NCBI RefSeq assembly: GCF_003261585.1
Contig: NZ_POVU01000006.1
Location: forward strand, 1 to 64,000
Length of the DNA stretch: 64,000 bases
Direction of reading: 5' to 3'
From: Acinetobacter sp. MB5
GTDB taxonomy: Bacteria > Pseudomonadota > Gammaproteobacteria > Pseudomonadales > Moraxellaceae
Shown: positions 9,333 to 18,953 of the stretch, one piece after another
Numbering within the stretch: the stretch's first letter is position 1
Layout of the letters: the number at the start of each line of letters is the position of its first letter
The notes under the pieces: generated by a model
What the model was told of the DNA's origin: nothing
The model's database searches: none
The model's input: the letters and a program-made list of their open reading frames with translations, nothing else
Program-made: the position numbers and the translations under genes

Positions 9333-10142
9333 AAAATTACCCCTTCCTTATTTTGAAGATATGTAGCAACATATTTTCTTTATCCACTAAATCAGCAATA
9401 TCCATGCCATTTGTTTAAAATTTTAAAAAAGAAACCCAAGTTCCAAATACATATAAAAATCAAATTCGTTTATATTTCACTAAATCATCAAAAATATTTT
9501 CACCAAATTTTTACATGTATTTTCTCATCATAAGATATAGTCCCTATAAATATATTTCCTCCTACTTCCTTTTATATCTATCGTGTTCATTCCAGAACTA
9601 AACTTTTTATATTTATTTGTGATCAACGTAAAAATTTCGATTTTAGTCTATTATTGTTTTTTTAATGAGTAAAGTTAAAATCATGCCTCTTAAAAGATAC
9701 TCATTCATACTTTTTCTCATAATTACTTTCAGAATCAACTAAAAGTGCACAATATATGTGCAAATACACACTTAAGACATTTACTCTTCAACATATAGAA
9801 ATACATGAAATTTTCAAAAGTATGAGCGATAAAACTGACCGCTCATCATAAAAACTAGCTTCATTACCCAGCATAATTAAAAATATATAACTAAAAAACC
9901 TAATAAATACAAATAAATATCAAAACCCCATAAAAGCAATCACTCAATTTACTCAAAATAATCAATGATCTAAAGGATAAGAACACATGCTCAATAATGC
10001 ACCAAACAAGTTCAAATATTCAAAAATTATTAATGTGAAAAATAACAGATCTTTTAATGATTTATTTTTACGAATCATTTTAGTGCAATTTAACATATTT
10101 TGAACCAAATTAGTTCAATCAAGTTTTTACCCACCCCATAAA
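9333..10142. other. Long AT-rich intergenic region
   Basis: About 810 bases with no supported gene, between the AGCS start and the terminator of the second cycA-like gene. It is strongly A/T-biased with many homopolymer runs. A 25-codon ORF at 9665-9742 on the plus strand has a hydrophobic stretch but no ribosome-binding site. I looked for a glycine riboswitch in the AGCS leader and saw none of its conserved GGAGAG or GAAGG elements. No tRNA or repeat array is visible. Confidence 0.5.
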
Positions 10143-10174
10143 AGCTTAAGCCCTCTTTACAGAGGGCTTAAGTT
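10143..10174 (-). terminator. Stem-loop after the second cycA-like gene
   Basis: Perfect dyad CTTAAGCCCTCT/AGAGGGCTTAAG with a 4-base loop, followed on the minus strand by a short CTTTTAT tract. It is a likely terminator. Confidence 0.75.
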
Positions 10175-10185
10175 GAGCTCATAAA

Positions 10186-11598
10186 TTACGCTTTCTTTTT
10201 CTTAAACATATAGCCAATTGCCAAAATCAATAGCCAAAGAGGGCTGATCATCAAGGATTGGCGAGTATCTGGTTCAAGCACCAAAATACCAATTGTAAAG
10301 ATAAAGAATGCAATCACTAAATACGACATAAAGACACCACCAGGCATTTTAAATGTCGATTTCTCATGCAATTCTGGGCGTTTTTTACGGTAGCAAATAT
10401 AGTTCACCATGATGATGATCCATACTGATACAAATAGAATTACAGATAACGTTGTTGCTAAAGTAAATGCAGTAATCGTGTCTGGTACGAAGAACTGAAG
10501 TACCGCACCACCCATAATACATGCACATGAAAATAGCAAACCATTTGCAGGAACAGCACTTTTTGACAATTTACCTAATGTCTGTGGTGCTTGGCCATCT
10601 TTAGCTAGACCATAAAGCATACGGCTTGTTGAGAAAATACCACTATTCATTGATGACATCACTGAAGATAGAACAACAAGGTTCATCATGATTGCTGCAG
10701 TTGGAATACCTGCCATCAAGAACAATTCAACAAACGGGCTCTTGTTTGGAATCACATGGTTCCAAGGAATTACAGACATTACAACAGTCAAAGACAATAC
10801 GTAGAATAAAATTACACGTACAGGAATCGCATTGACTGCTTTTGGTAAGTTAATCTGCGGATCTTTCGCTTCAGCAGCTGAAGTTCCGACAAGTTCCACA
10901 CCAATAAATGCAAAGATTGCGATCTGGAAGCCTGCCAAGAAGCCTTCCGCTCCTTTCGGGAAAATCCCCCCGTGTGACCAGATATTACTCAATGATGCCA
11001 CATCACCATTTGGTGATTGGTAATGAGTGAAAATCATGAATGCACCAGCACAGATCAAGGCAATAATTGCGACAATTTTAACAATTGCAAACCAGAACTC
11101 TGTTTCCCCAAACAAACGTACTGTAAGCAAGTTAAGGAGCATCAATAATAGTACACAGCCCGCACTAATCAATGCCTGTCCCGCAGGAGTAAACTGCATA
11201 TCTGGTGGGAGCCAGAATGTCAGATAGTTAATTACTGCAGTTAGATCGGCCATACCCGTAAGCACCCAGCCAACCCAATAGGTCCAACCCACATAAAACC
11301 CCGCTTTAGGACCAATTAAATCATAGGTCATATCCACGAAAGATTTATAGTTTAAGTTAGACAGGAGAAGTTCACCTAATGCACGCATTAGGAAGAAAAC
11401 CATAATACCAATAATAAAATAAATTAATAAAATAGATGGGCCTGCCAATGAGATGGTTTTACCCGACCCCATGAACAAACCAGTGCCAATGGCACCCCCA
11501 ATAGCAATTAACTGCAAATGACGATTGTGTAAATTACGTTGTAATTCATGAATCGAATCGTCAGGTGCGTTAATATCATTTAGCTCGTTAAAACTCAT
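10186..11598 (-). CDS. cycA: APC-family permease, second CycA-like paralogue
   Basis: A 470-residue permease with the same CycA-type motifs as the gene at 6155-7564: RHLQLIAIGGAIGTGLFMGS, GKTISLAGPS, MRALGELLLSNLNYKSF and ELVGTSAAEAKDP. The two differ through their N-termini, loop 4 (LTFWLPPDMQFTP) and C-termini, so the duplication is old rather than a recent tandem copy. Probable substrates are D-alanine, D-serine or glycine. The start has a GGAT site. The 236-base gap to radA holds both divergent promoters and nested inverted repeats. Confidence 0.84.
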   Translation of the reverse strand: MSFNELNDINAPDDSIHELQRNLHNRHLQLIAIGGAIGTGLFMGSGKTISLAGPSILLIYFIIGIMVFFLMRALGELLLSNLNYKSFVDMTYDLIGPKAGFYVGWTYWVGWVLTGMADLTAVINYLTFWLPPDMQFTPAGQALISAGCVLLLMLLNLLTVRLFGETEFWFAIVKIVAIIALICAGAFMIFTHYQSPNGDVASLSNIWSHGGIFPKGAEGFLAGFQIAIFAFIGVELVGTSAAEAKDPQINLPKAVNAIPVRVILFYVLSLTVVMSVIPWNHVIPNKSPFVELFLMAGIPTAAIMMNLVVLSSVMSSMNSGIFSTSRMLYGLAKDGQAPQTLGKLSKSAVPANGLLFSCACIMGGAVLQFFVPDTITAFTLATTLSVILFVSVWIIIMVNYICYRKKRPELHEKSTFKMPGGVFMSYLVIAFFIFTIGILVLEPDTRQSLMISPLWLLILAIGYMFKKKKA

Positions 11599-11705
11599 TG
11601 ATGATTATCCATAACAGAGTTGCTTGCAACGAAAAGCAATTAACATTCCAACTTTAATGTTTAAAGCTTAAAAAAACGACATACAGTACAATTGATATGC
11701 CGATC

Positions 11706-11766
11706 AAAACACCTTTTTAAAAAACATGAGCTCAAGTAAGCTCAATTTTATAACCCTTGGTGTTTT
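11706..11766. repeat. Nested inverted repeats between cycA-like gene and radA
   Basis: Outer arms AAAACACC (11706-11713) and GGTGTTTT (11759-11766) enclose inner arms TGAGCT (11727-11732) and AGCTCA (11739-11744). The element lies in the divergent promoter region, so it could be an operator or a structured leader. Its role is unknown. Confidence 0.4.
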
Positions 11767-11834
11767 TGGCAGATGAACATGCTAATGTTAAAGTTACCTT
11801 AAAATAGATTTGTTATAGAAAAAAGCGCTAAATC

Positions 11835-13229
11835 ATGAGTAAAGTAAAAACCGTCTATCGCTGTGAGCAATGTGGAGCAGATCATTCCAAATGGGCAGGA
11901 CAATGCTCTGAATGTGGCGAATGGAATAGTTTAGTCGAAGTCCGCATTGAACCTAGCGTTACTCATCGCGCAAAAGCCCAATCCTTCTCTGGTGGCTATG
12001 CTGGGCAACATGCACAAGTCACCACACTCAACCAAGTATCAATTTCCAATGAAACACGACTGGCAACAGGAATTAGTGAGTTTGATCGTGTTTTAGGTGG
12101 AGGACTGGTAACTGGTTCTGTTGTTTTAATTGGCGGTGACCCTGGTATCGGGAAATCAACCATCCTGCTACAAACAGCCACACACATGGCCAGTCAAAAA
12201 AGCTCTGCACTCTATGTCACAGGTGAAGAATCACTCTCCCAAGTCGCCTTACGTGCCCAGCGCCTAGAATTGCCGACCGACCACCTCAAAGTGATGGCTG
12301 AAACTTGTGTAGAACGCATTTGTGAAGTCCTAGCGCAACAACGCCCTGCTGTCGCGATTCTGGATTCCATTCAGACTTTATATACCGAGACGTTACAATC
12401 TGCACCTGGTGGTGTGTCGCAAATCCGAGAGTCGGCAGCATTACTCACCCGATTTGCCAAAAATAGTGGTACGGCTTTATTTATTGTTGGTCATGTAACA
12501 AAAGAAGGTGCTTTAGCTGGCCCTCGGGTACTTGAACATATGGTGGATTGTGTTCTGTATTTTGAAGGTCAATCCGATTCACGCTACCGAATGATTCGTG
12601 CTGTCAAAAACCGTTTTGGTGCGGTCAATGAGCTGGGGGTTTTCGGCATGACAGACAAAGGCCTACGTGAGGTCGCCAATCCTTCAGCAATTTTTCTCAG
12701 CCGTTATGACGAAGCGATTCCTGGCTCTATTGTCATGATCAGTCGCGAAGGCACTCGCCCTCTACTGGTTGAAGTCCAAGCGTTAGTTGATGATGCTCAA
12801 GGACAACCACGCCGAGTTGCATTGGGTTTGGAGCAAAACCGTTTAAATATGCTACTGGCTGTGATGCATCGACATGGAGGAGTTCAAACCACTGGGCAAG
12901 ATGTCTACGTCAACATTGTTGGTGGTTTAAAAATTACAGAAACAGGTTCAGATCTCGCTGTACTCTTGGCATGTGCTTCAAGTTTACGTGGTAAAGCTTT
13001 TCCACAACAACTGGCTGTTTTTGGTGAAGTGGGTTTGTCTGGTGAAATTCGGCCAGTTCCAAATGGTCAGGAACGCTTAAAAGAAGCCATAAAGCATGGC
13101 TTTAAACATGTCATTGTGCCACGTGGTAATGCGCCGCAAAAACCGATTGCAGGTGTGCAAGTGATTGCTGTAGCGCGTTTACATGAGGCACTGAATGAAG
13201 CAATGCAATTAAGCGAAGAACTGGCGTAA
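11835..13229 (+). CDS. radA: DNA repair protein RadA
   Basis: RadA (Sms) is a DnaB-like helicase that drives branch migration in homologous recombination. The 464-residue protein carries an N-terminal zinc finger with Cys10, Cys13, Cys24 and Cys27, a Walker A GDPGIGKST at 101-109, the RadA-specific KNRFG motif near 256, and a C-terminal Lon-protease-like domain without proteolytic function. The length is normal for the family. It is transcribed away from the cycA-like gene and is probably monocistronic. Confidence 0.97.
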   Translation: MSKVKTVYRCEQCGADHSKWAGQCSECGEWNSLVEVRIEPSVTHRAKAQSFSGGYAGQHAQVTTLNQVSISNETRLATGISEFDRVLGGGLVTGSVVLIGGDPGIGKSTILLQTATHMASQKSSALYVTGEESLSQVALRAQRLELPTDHLKVMAETCVERICEVLAQQRPAVAILDSIQTLYTETLQSAPGGVSQIRESAALLTRFAKNSGTALFIVGHVTKEGALAGPRVLEHMVDCVLYFEGQSDSRYRMIRAVKNRFGAVNELGVFGMTDKGLREVANPSAIFLSRYDEAIPGSIVMISREGTRPLLVEVQALVDDAQGQPRRVALGLEQNRLNMLLAVMHRHGGVQTTGQDVYVNIVGGLKITETGSDLAVLLACASSLRGKAFPQQLAVFGEVGLSGEIRPVPNGQERLKEAIKHGFKHVIVPRGNAPQKPIAGVQVIAVARLHEALNEAMQLSEELA

Positions 13230-13292
13230 TTGTTAAGTTTAAGACTTTCTAGCTATAAATATCTTTTTTATATTTGATTCACAACTCACACA

Positions 13293-13340
13293 ATTCAACT
13301 GAATGAAAGTTACGTGTTTGCTCTTGAAATTCAGTCGAAT
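13293..13340 (+). repeat. Imperfect 12-bp inverted repeat before the Tim44 gene
   Basis: ATTCAACTGAAT (13293-13304) pairs with ATTCAGTCGAAT (13329-13340) with one mismatch across a 24-base loop. It lies between the radA stop and the next start, with no T-run, so it may be a structured leader or an operator. Confidence 0.4.
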
Positions 13341-13388
13341 TAGCTGCATAAATGCAGAGCAAAATCTGTATTTATATAGGAACAATCA

Positions 13389-14336
13389 ATGAACGTACGC
13401 CAACGTGGCTTAGTTGCTGGTATTTTAATGGCAACATTGGTGGTTTCACCTTTAGTTGAGGCGAAACGTGCTGGTGGCGGTCGCAGCCATGGCATGTCGC
13501 GCTCTGTTACACCAAGTCAGTCTTATCAACATCAAACACCATCTTCTTACCAGACATCACCAGTACCGCAACAGCAAAAATCAGGTTCAAACCTTGGTAA
13601 AATGGTTGCTGCTGGCGCTGCTGGTGCTGCTGTTGGTGCATTAGCGACACATGCTTTGGCAAATGACAACAATAATAGCAATGCTGCTAGTCATCCACAG
13701 CAAGCTCAAGCGCCACAAAAATCAGGTATTCCAGGCTGGATCTGGCTGATTTTACTTGCAGGTATTGGTTTCTTCATTTTCCGTAAAATGAGTGCTAAAA
13801 AATCGGCAGCGACTAATCCATACGCTGCAAACCAAGGTTCTGCACCATTTACCCAACAACCACGACCAAGCAATGACAGCACCAACATTTTTGGTCAAAA
13901 TGTTGGTGGCTCTACCAATAACAACCAAGGTTATGGTGGTGCTTTTACCAATAGTGGCAACCAGCTTCCAGATGGTAGCGAACCTGCAGCGTTCTTACGT
14001 ATTGCCCGTCAACGCTTCAACCACATTCAATCTGTCAACAGTGCGAGCAATGTTGAAGAAATTCGTCGCTATCTAACACCTGACCTCTATAACTCAATGT
14101 ATCAAGACATCATGGCCAATCGTGATCAGGATGTTGCAGAGTTTAGCAACCTCAATGCTATGATTGCTGGTTCAGCAACTGAAAATGGTCAATACATTGT
14201 CAGTGTCCGCTTCACAGGTACAGTTTCAGAAGACCTAAATAGTCTCCCTCAACCATTTACCGAAGTTTGGCACTTTGTAAAACCAGCTGGATCTCAGCAA
14301 GATTGGTTAGTTGCAGGTATTCAAGTGGAAAATTAA
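13389..14336 (+). CDS. Tim44-like domain membrane protein
   Basis: A 315-residue protein. It has an N-terminal signal-like segment (RGLVAGILMATLVVSPLVEA, ending near residue 25), then a Ser/Gln/Asn-rich low-complexity region and an Ala/Gly-rich hydrophobic stretch (about 72-90). A transmembrane helix (IPGWIWLILLAGIGFFIF, about 115-132) is followed by another Asn/Gln/Gly-rich linker. The C-terminal domain (about 195-315, AAFLRIARQRFNHIQ through EVWHFVK) matches the Tim44-like fold found in mitochondrial import proteins and in bacterial TimA-type proteins. Its function in this organism is unknown. An AGGAAC site precedes the ATG. Confidence 0.8.
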   Translation: MNVRQRGLVAGILMATLVVSPLVEAKRAGGGRSHGMSRSVTPSQSYQHQTPSSYQTSPVPQQQKSGSNLGKMVAAGAAGAAVGALATHALANDNNNSNAASHPQQAQAPQKSGIPGWIWLILLAGIGFFIFRKMSAKKSAATNPYAANQGSAPFTQQPRPSNDSTNIFGQNVGGSTNNNQGYGGAFTNSGNQLPDGSEPAAFLRIARQRFNHIQSVNSASNVEEIRRYLTPDLYNSMYQDIMANRDQDVAEFSNLNAMIAGSATENGQYIVSVRFTGTVSEDLNSLPQPFTEVWHFVKPAGSQQDWLVAGIQVEN

Positions 14337-14346
14337 TTTCCACTTA

Positions 14347-14385
14347 CAATAAAAAAAATCAGTTGCTTGCAACTGATTTTTTTAT
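14347..14385. terminator. Bidirectional terminator
   Basis: Stem AAATCAGTTGC/GCAACTGATTT with A-run and T-run on either side. It serves the Tim44 gene (plus) and the protease gene (minus). Confidence 0.92.
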
Positions 14386-14396
14386 GTCTAGATGAT

Positions 14397-15611
14397 TTAG
14401 CGTTTTGGTAAGGGAATATATTGTGCACTGGTATTTTTCAACTTGCGCTCACCCACTTTCACAGCCAAATCTAAAGGCTTACCTTCCCGATCAATTGCCA
14501 AATGAATGGTGCTATTCGGTGCTTGCAAGGCAACATAGTTAATTAAATGTGCGGCTGAGGTAATATCATGCTGATTCACTTTTAAAATTTTGTCGCCAAT
14601 ATGCACACCTGCATTCGCAGCTGGGCCATCTGCTAAAACACCAGCAACAGTCACCCCTGTATTACCATTAGAAGATTGCCAATCGGCATCTTGTTTTGGT
14701 GGCATTAAGCTAATCCCCAGCCAGCCACGAATCACACGACCATCTTTCAGAATTGCATCAAAGACTTGCTGACAAATTTTGGCTGGAATAGCAAAGCCAA
14801 TTCCAAGAGAACCACCCGATTGTGAGAAAATTGCGGTGTTAATACCCACCAGATTCCCAGCAACATCAATCAGCGCACCCCCCGAATTGCCCGGGTTAAT
14901 CGCCGCATCTGTTTGAATAAAGTCTTCGTAAGTGTTAATCCCTAAATCGGAACGACCTGTGGCTGAAATAATCCCTTGTGTCACCGTTTGCCCGACACCA
15001 AAAGGATTACCAATTGCAAGAACCACATCTCCAACTTCATTACCACTCAGTTTAAATGGCACAACAGGTAAGTCTTGCAGGTTAATTTTAATGACCGCCA
15101 AGTCTGTATCAGGATCAGTACCCACCACCTTTGCCTCGGCACGGCGACCATCTTTTAAACCCACAATAATGTGATCTGCCTGAGCAATTACATGATTATT
15201 TGTCAGAATATAACCATCTGAACGAACAATAACCCCAGAACCCAGACTGTTTTCATTTTTATTCAATTGTTCAGGGGTGCGGTCACCAAAAAACTCACGA
15301 AATACAGGATCATTCAACAAAGCATTGTCGCTGCGATTCACCTTTTGCGTCGTAAAAATATTCACAACAGCAGGTGCTGCAACTTTCACTGCACTACTAT
15401 ATGATTGCACAGCACCAGTCTGGTCATGTTCAACCAATGTTTGTTGCTTCTCCATTGGCATTTCTACGCCATCGGATGCCACAACAGCTTTCGGGTGTTG
15501 CAACTTCTGCCAAACTGTAAAACCTAAAATCACTAAAACAAGTAAAATCCATGGCAACCATGTCACGGTTTTGCGCACGTTATCATCCTCTAATCGGGTA
15601 TTTTCTTTCAT
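14397..15611 (-). CDS. Membrane-anchored trypsin-like serine protease with PDZ domain (DegS/AlgW type)
   Basis: A 404-residue protein with an N-terminal transmembrane anchor (about 19-35), an S1C protease domain and one PDZ domain (about 285-380), the DegS/AlgW layout. The catalytic triad is complete: His140 (LTNNHV), Asp170 (DPDTDLAV) and Ser243 (NPGNSGGA). In Enterobacteria and Pseudomonas such proteases sense misfolded outer-membrane proteins and cut the anti-sigma factor of RpoE/AlgU. Here the residue layout supports only the general role. No clear ribosome-binding site precedes the ATG. A GTG 12 codons inside, with a GAGG site 8 bases upstream, is an alternative start that keeps the anchor. 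Confidence 0.85.
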   Translation of the reverse strand: MKENTRLEDDNVRKTVTWLPWILLVLVILGFTVWQKLQHPKAVVASDGVEMPMEKQQTLVEHDQTGAVQSYSSAVKVAAPAVVNIFTTQKVNRSDNALLNDPVFREFFGDRTPEQLNKNENSLGSGVIVRSDGYILTNNHVIAQADHIIVGLKDGRRAEAKVVGTDPDTDLAVIKINLQDLPVVPFKLSGNEVGDVVLAIGNPFGVGQTVTQGIISATGRSDLGINTYEDFIQTDAAINPGNSGGALIDVAGNLVGINTAIFSQSGGSLGIGFAIPAKICQQVFDAILKDGRVIRGWLGISLMPPKQDADWQSSNGNTGVTVAGVLADGPAANAGVHIGDKILKVNQHDITSAAHLINYVALQAPNSTIHLAIDREGKPLDLAVKVGERKLKNTSAQYIPLPKR

Positions 15612-15769
15612 CAATCAAAAAAATTTGAAATAACATTGTAAAGTGAAACACCTAAGAAAATCCAAAAAGTTCACAAGGTTTTGTCTAGCTTTAGTTACAA
15701 TATCCGTGATCGGCTTCACAACAAAAGCAGCGATTTTAAGCGAACCAATTTGATAAAATGAGGAATTTT

Positions 15770-16528
15770 ATGGCGCATTTACAGGAGATTTTACAGTGGT
15801 GTGAGCAGACTTTGCTTGTAGCAGAGTTTAAAGATTACGCTCCAAATGGCTTACAAATCGAAGGGAAATCTGAGGTTAAAAAAATACTTTGTGCTGTAAC
15901 AGCATCTTTAGATGCAATTGAAGCAGCAATCGAAGCAGAAGCTGATCTGTTGTTGGTACATCATGGTTATTTTTGGAAAGGTGAACCTGCACCCATCACT
16001 GGCATGCGCGGTACACGTATTAAAAAGCTGATTCAGCATGATATTTCATTGTTAGGCTATCATTTACCTTTAGATGCACATCCAAGTTTGGGGAATAATG
16101 CTGCGATTGCAGAACTTCTACAACTGAAAAATATTCAGCCACTTGATCCAAGTGATCGTCATCCAATTGGGAATATTGGCTTTCTAGAACAACCGATTTC
16201 AGCCGAAGCCTTTAAACAGCAACTTTCTGAAGTTTTTGCCCGCGATATTACTCATCTACCTGCACATAACAGCACGATTCAAAAAGTTGGTTTTTGTACT
16301 GGCGCAGCACAAGACTTTATTACTCAAGCAGCAGAACAAGGCTGTGATGCCTACATTTCTGGTGAAGTCAGTGAGCGTACTTTTTATGAAGCGCGTGAGC
16401 TAGGAGTACACTACTTTGCTTGTGGCCATCATGCGACTGAACGCTATGGCGTACAACGACTTGCTCAAGCATTAGCAAAACAGTTTGGCATTGAGACAAT
16501 TTATTACGAACAGCACAATCCAATTTAA
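15770..16528 (+). CDS. Nif3-like dinuclear metal-centre protein (YbgI family)
   Basis: A 252-residue protein beginning MAHLQEILQWCEQ. It carries the Nif3 metal-binding residues: LLVHHGYFWKG in the N-terminal half and ACGHHATERYGVQRL near the C-terminus. Members form hexameric toroids with two metals per subunit. They are variously described as GTP cyclohydrolase I type 2-like or of unknown function. The start was placed at the second ATG, which has an AGGA site 5 bases upstream; the earlier ATG (15758) has none. Confidence 0.88.
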   Translation: MAHLQEILQWCEQTLLVAEFKDYAPNGLQIEGKSEVKKILCAVTASLDAIEAAIEAEADLLLVHHGYFWKGEPAPITGMRGTRIKKLIQHDISLLGYHLPLDAHPSLGNNAAIAELLQLKNIQPLDPSDRHPIGNIGFLEQPISAEAFKQQLSEVFARDITHLPAHNSTIQKVGFCTGAAQDFITQAAEQGCDAYISGEVSERTFYEARELGVHYFACGHHATERYGVQRLAQALAKQFGIETIYYEQHNPI

Positions 16529-16677
16529 ATGATATCTAAATCAGATTGAAAGAATTGTCATTCGAGAAAACTGCACGTATATTGTATTTCATTGTTTATC
16601 AACCACGTTTTTTGTTGAAAAATACATTAAACTAGTGACACAAAATTTTCCAACCCAGCTCATGCAAGGAACGAAAG

Positions 16678-17304
16678 ATGACAACCATTACTTTACCAGC
16701 ATTACCATACGCATATGATGCGCTTGAACCACATATCTCAAAAGAGACTTTAGAATTCCATCACGACAAGCATCACCAAACTTATGTGACTAACCTGAAC
16801 AACCTCATCAAAGGCACTGACCTTGAAGGTAAATCTTTAGAAGAAATCATCCTTGCAAGCGCTGGCGATGCATCTAAAGCAGGTGTTTTCAATAACGCTG
16901 CTCAAGTTTGGAACCACACATTCTACTGGAACTCTATTGCACCAAACGGTGGTGGTAAACCTACTGGCGCAATCGCTGCAAAAATCGATGCTGCATTTGG
17001 TTCTTACGAACAATTTGCTGAACAATTTGCTGCTGCAGCAACAACTCAGTTCGGTTCTGGCTGGGCTTGGTTGGTTGCAGACAAAGTAAATGGCGATCTT
17101 TCTATCGTAAAAACTTCAAATGCAGACACTCCACTTGCACACAGTCAAGTTGCTGTATTAACAATCGATGTTTGGGAACATGCTTACTACATCGACTACC
17201 GCAATGCTCGTCCTAAATACATCTCTACTTTCCTAGAAAGCCTAGTAAACTGGGATTATGCAAATGCGAAACTTGCTGGTGAAGCTGCAGGCGTAGAAAA
17301 ATAA
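16678..17304 (+). CDS. sodB: Iron superoxide dismutase
   Basis: Cytoplasmic Fe-SOD, dismutating superoxide to peroxide and oxygen. The 208-residue protein has all metal ligands: His28 (EFHHDKHH), His80 (VWNHTFYW), Asp164 and His168 (DVWEHAYY). The Fe-type rather than Mn-type identity is indicated by [14 protein letters not shown] and [14 protein letters not shown]. An AAGGAACGAAAG site precedes the ATG, and a strong terminator follows. It is monocistronic. Confidence 0.96.
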   Translation: MTTITLPALPYAYDALEPHISKETLEFHHDKHHQTYVTNLNNLIKGTDLEGKSLEEIILASAGDASKAGVFNNAAQVWNHTFYWNSIAPNGGGKPTGAIAAKIDAAFGSYEQFAEQFAAAATTQFGSGWAWLVADKVNGDLSIVKTSNADTPLAHSQVAVLTIDVWEHAYYIDYRNARPKYISTFLESLVNWDYANAKLAGEAAGVEK

Positions 17305-17315
17305 GTTTTTATAAA

Positions 17316-17350
17316 ACTTAAAAAAAGGCGTCAGATGACGCCTTTTTTAT
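17316..17350 (+). terminator. sodB terminator
   Basis: Hairpin AAAGGCGTCA/TGACGCCTTT with a short loop, followed by a T-run. Confidence 0.93.
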
Positions 17351-17431
17351 GCTTCAAATACTCACCATCTTGGTTTCCAAACAGAAAAATGATTATTAAT
17401 CCAACAAATAAATTTATTTTTGATTTTTGAC

Positions 17432-17460
17432 TTGACCTCACTGTCAGTAATCCATAGAAT
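17432..17460 (+). promoter_or_regulatory. Sigma-70 promoter of the tandem tRNA-Asn genes
   Basis: TTGACC (17432-17437), a 17-base spacer, and TAGAAT (17455-17460), 11 bases before the tRNA. The same two boxes with the same spacing precede the third tRNA-Asn gene at 23320. Confidence 0.8.
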
Positions 17461-17471
17461 GCGCTTCAGAT

Positions 17472-17547
17472 TCTCCAATAGCTCAGTCGGTAGAGCGACG
17501 GACTGTTAATCCGCAGGTCCCTGGTTCGAGCCCAGGTTGGAGAGCCA
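17472..17547 (+). tRNA. tRNA-Asn (GTT), copy 1
   Basis: A 76-base cloverleaf with encoded CCA. The acceptor stem TCTCCAA/TTGGAGA is perfect, anticodon loop CTGTTAA carries GTT, and the T loop is TTCGAGC. The top anticodon-stem pair is A27-C43, a wobble-like mismatch where E. coli has G-U. It is identical over its full length to the copy at 23320-23395. Confidence 0.96.
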
Positions 17548-17551
17548 CTAT

Positions 17552-17627
17552 TCTTCCATAGCTCAGTCGGTAGAGCGACGGACTGTTAATCCGCAGGTCC
17601 CTGGTTCGAGCCCAGGTGGAAGAGCCA
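17552..17627 (+). tRNA. tRNA-Asn (GTT), copy 2 with a different acceptor stem
   Basis: It starts 4 bases after copy 1 and shares its core. The acceptor stem is TCTTCCA/TGGAAGA, so both sides have changed together and pairing is fully kept. Anticodon is GTT and CCA is encoded. It is cotranscribed with copy 1. Confidence 0.95.
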
Positions 17628-17634
17628 AGATTCG

Positions 17635-17668
17635 AAAAGCCCAACATCACACATGTTGGGCTTTTTCT
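17635..17668 (+). terminator. Terminator of the tRNA-Asn pair
   Basis: Stem AAAGCCCAACAT/ATGTTGGGCTTT then a T-run. Confidence 0.93.
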
Positions 17669-17691
17669 TTGGATAAAAGAAAACCATAAAA

Positions 17692-17724
17692 ATAAAAAAG
17701 CAGCCTGATCAGACTGCTTTCTTA
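17692..17724 (-). terminator. Terminator of the aroP-lrp-yitT-aminotransferase operon
   Basis: On the minus strand, AAGCAGTC/GGCTGCTT around TGATCA is followed by TTTTTTATTTTT. Confidence 0.85.
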
Positions 17725-17737
17725 TATAACGAATGAC

Positions 17738-18937
17738 TTAGCTTTGAATCACTTGAGCAATCGCATGTGCAACGTGTTCAATGTTTTTACGGTTCAAACC
17801 TGACACACAAATCCGTCCGCTTTTCACTAAATACACCGCAAATTCTTCACGTAAGCGCTCAACTTGTTCAGGACTCAAACCTGTGTAACTAAACATGCCT
17901 CGTTGCTCGGTTAAATAGCCAAAGTTCTGCCCTGGAACAGCTTGCTCAAGCAAATCACGTAGAGTGACACGCATTTCCAAAATACGCTGACGCATTTCTT
18001 CCACTTCATTCAGCCACAACTGTTTCAGTTCATCTTGGTTTAACACCACATTCACCAAAGATGCACCTGTCGTTGGCGGGCTTGAATAATTACGACGTAC
18101 TGTTGCTTTTAACTGACCCAAAACACGTGTAGCTTCATCTGCGCTATGACACACCACAGACAAACCACCCACACGCTCACCATACAGTGAGAAAATTTTA
18201 GAAAATGAATTACTTAAAACAAAACGTACTGATGTATTGGCTAAAGCACGAATCAAATAAGCATCTTGCTCTACACCTTGTCCAAAACCTTGGTAAGCAA
18301 TATCCAAGAATGGAATCAGGTTACGCTGTTGAATAATTCCAATCACGATATCCCACTGATCCGCAGACAAGTCCACGCCTGTCGGGTTATGACAGCATGG
18401 ATGCAACAATACAATGCTTTGTTCAGGTAACTGAGACAGGGTTTGACACATACCAGCAAAATCAACTTGCCCTGTTGCTGCATCAAAATATGGATATTGA
18501 TGAGTCTTAAATCCAGCACCTGCAAAAATTGCAATATGGTTGTCCCAAGTAGGATTACTCACCCACACTTCAGAATTTGGAAAATAAGTTTTTAAAAAAT
18601 CTGCACCGACTTTAAGTGCACCAGAACCACCCAAGGTCTGAATTGTCGCAATGCGTCCTGCACTCACCGCCGTATGCTGCTCACCAAACAACAAATGCTG
18701 AACTGCTGCGCGATAACTCAACAAACCTTCCATTGGTAAATACAATTTGGCTTGCTGCTCAGTTTTAGCATATTGCTGTTGCGCCTGAGAAATCGCGTCT
18801 AGCTGAGGAACAATACTGTCTTCGTTGTAATACAAACCAATACTTAGATTCACTTTATGATCTCGCGGATCAACTTTAAAGCTTTCCATTAACGATAAAA
18901 TCGGGTCGCCCGCATAAACTGGAATATGGTCAAACAT
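17738..18937 (-). CDS. tyrB: Aromatic/aspartate aminotransferase (TyrB/AspC family)
   Basis: A 399-residue class I PLP aminotransferase. It begins [20 protein letters not shown], and family motifs follow: [18 protein letters not shown] (about 179-190), [10 protein letters not shown] and the PLP lysine Lys247 in [16 protein letters not shown]. TyrB-type enzymes interconvert aromatic amino acids or aspartate with their 2-oxo acids. AspC and TyrB cannot be separated safely by eye; the neighbouring aromatic permease favours an aromatic role. It is the last gene of a tight minus-strand operon, 16 bases after yitT. The ATG at 18935-18937 fits family starts; an upstream in-frame extension is unlikely. 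Confidence 0.88.
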   Translation of the reverse strand: MFDHIPVYAGDPILSLMESFKVDPRDHKVNLSIGLYYNEDSIVPQLDAISQAQQQYAKTEQQAKLYLPMEGLLSYRAAVQHLLFGEQHTAVSAGRIATIQTLGGSGALKVGADFLKTYFPNSEVWVSNPTWDNHIAIFAGAGFKTHQYPYFDAATGQVDFAGMCQTLSQLPEQSIVLLHPCCHNPTGVDLSADQWDIVIGIIQQRNLIPFLDIAYQGFGQGVEQDAYLIRALANTSVRFVLSNSFSKIFSLYGERVGGLSVVCHSADEATRVLGQLKATVRRNYSSPPTTGASLVNVVLNQDELKQLWLNEVEEMRQRILEMRVTLRDLLEQAVPGQNFGYLTEQRGMFSYTGLSPEQVERLREEFAVYLVKSGRICVSGLNRKNIEHVAHAIAQVIQS

Positions 18938-18953
18938 AGTTTTTCTCGATGAA

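Noticed and set aside
9333..9600. Glycine riboswitch in the AGCS symporter leader
   Set aside because: The conserved elements of the gcvT-type aptamer are not visible.
9665..9742. A 25-codon ORF with a hydrophobic core in the AT-rich gap
   Set aside because: No ribosome-binding site; such ORFs arise often in A/T-rich DNA.
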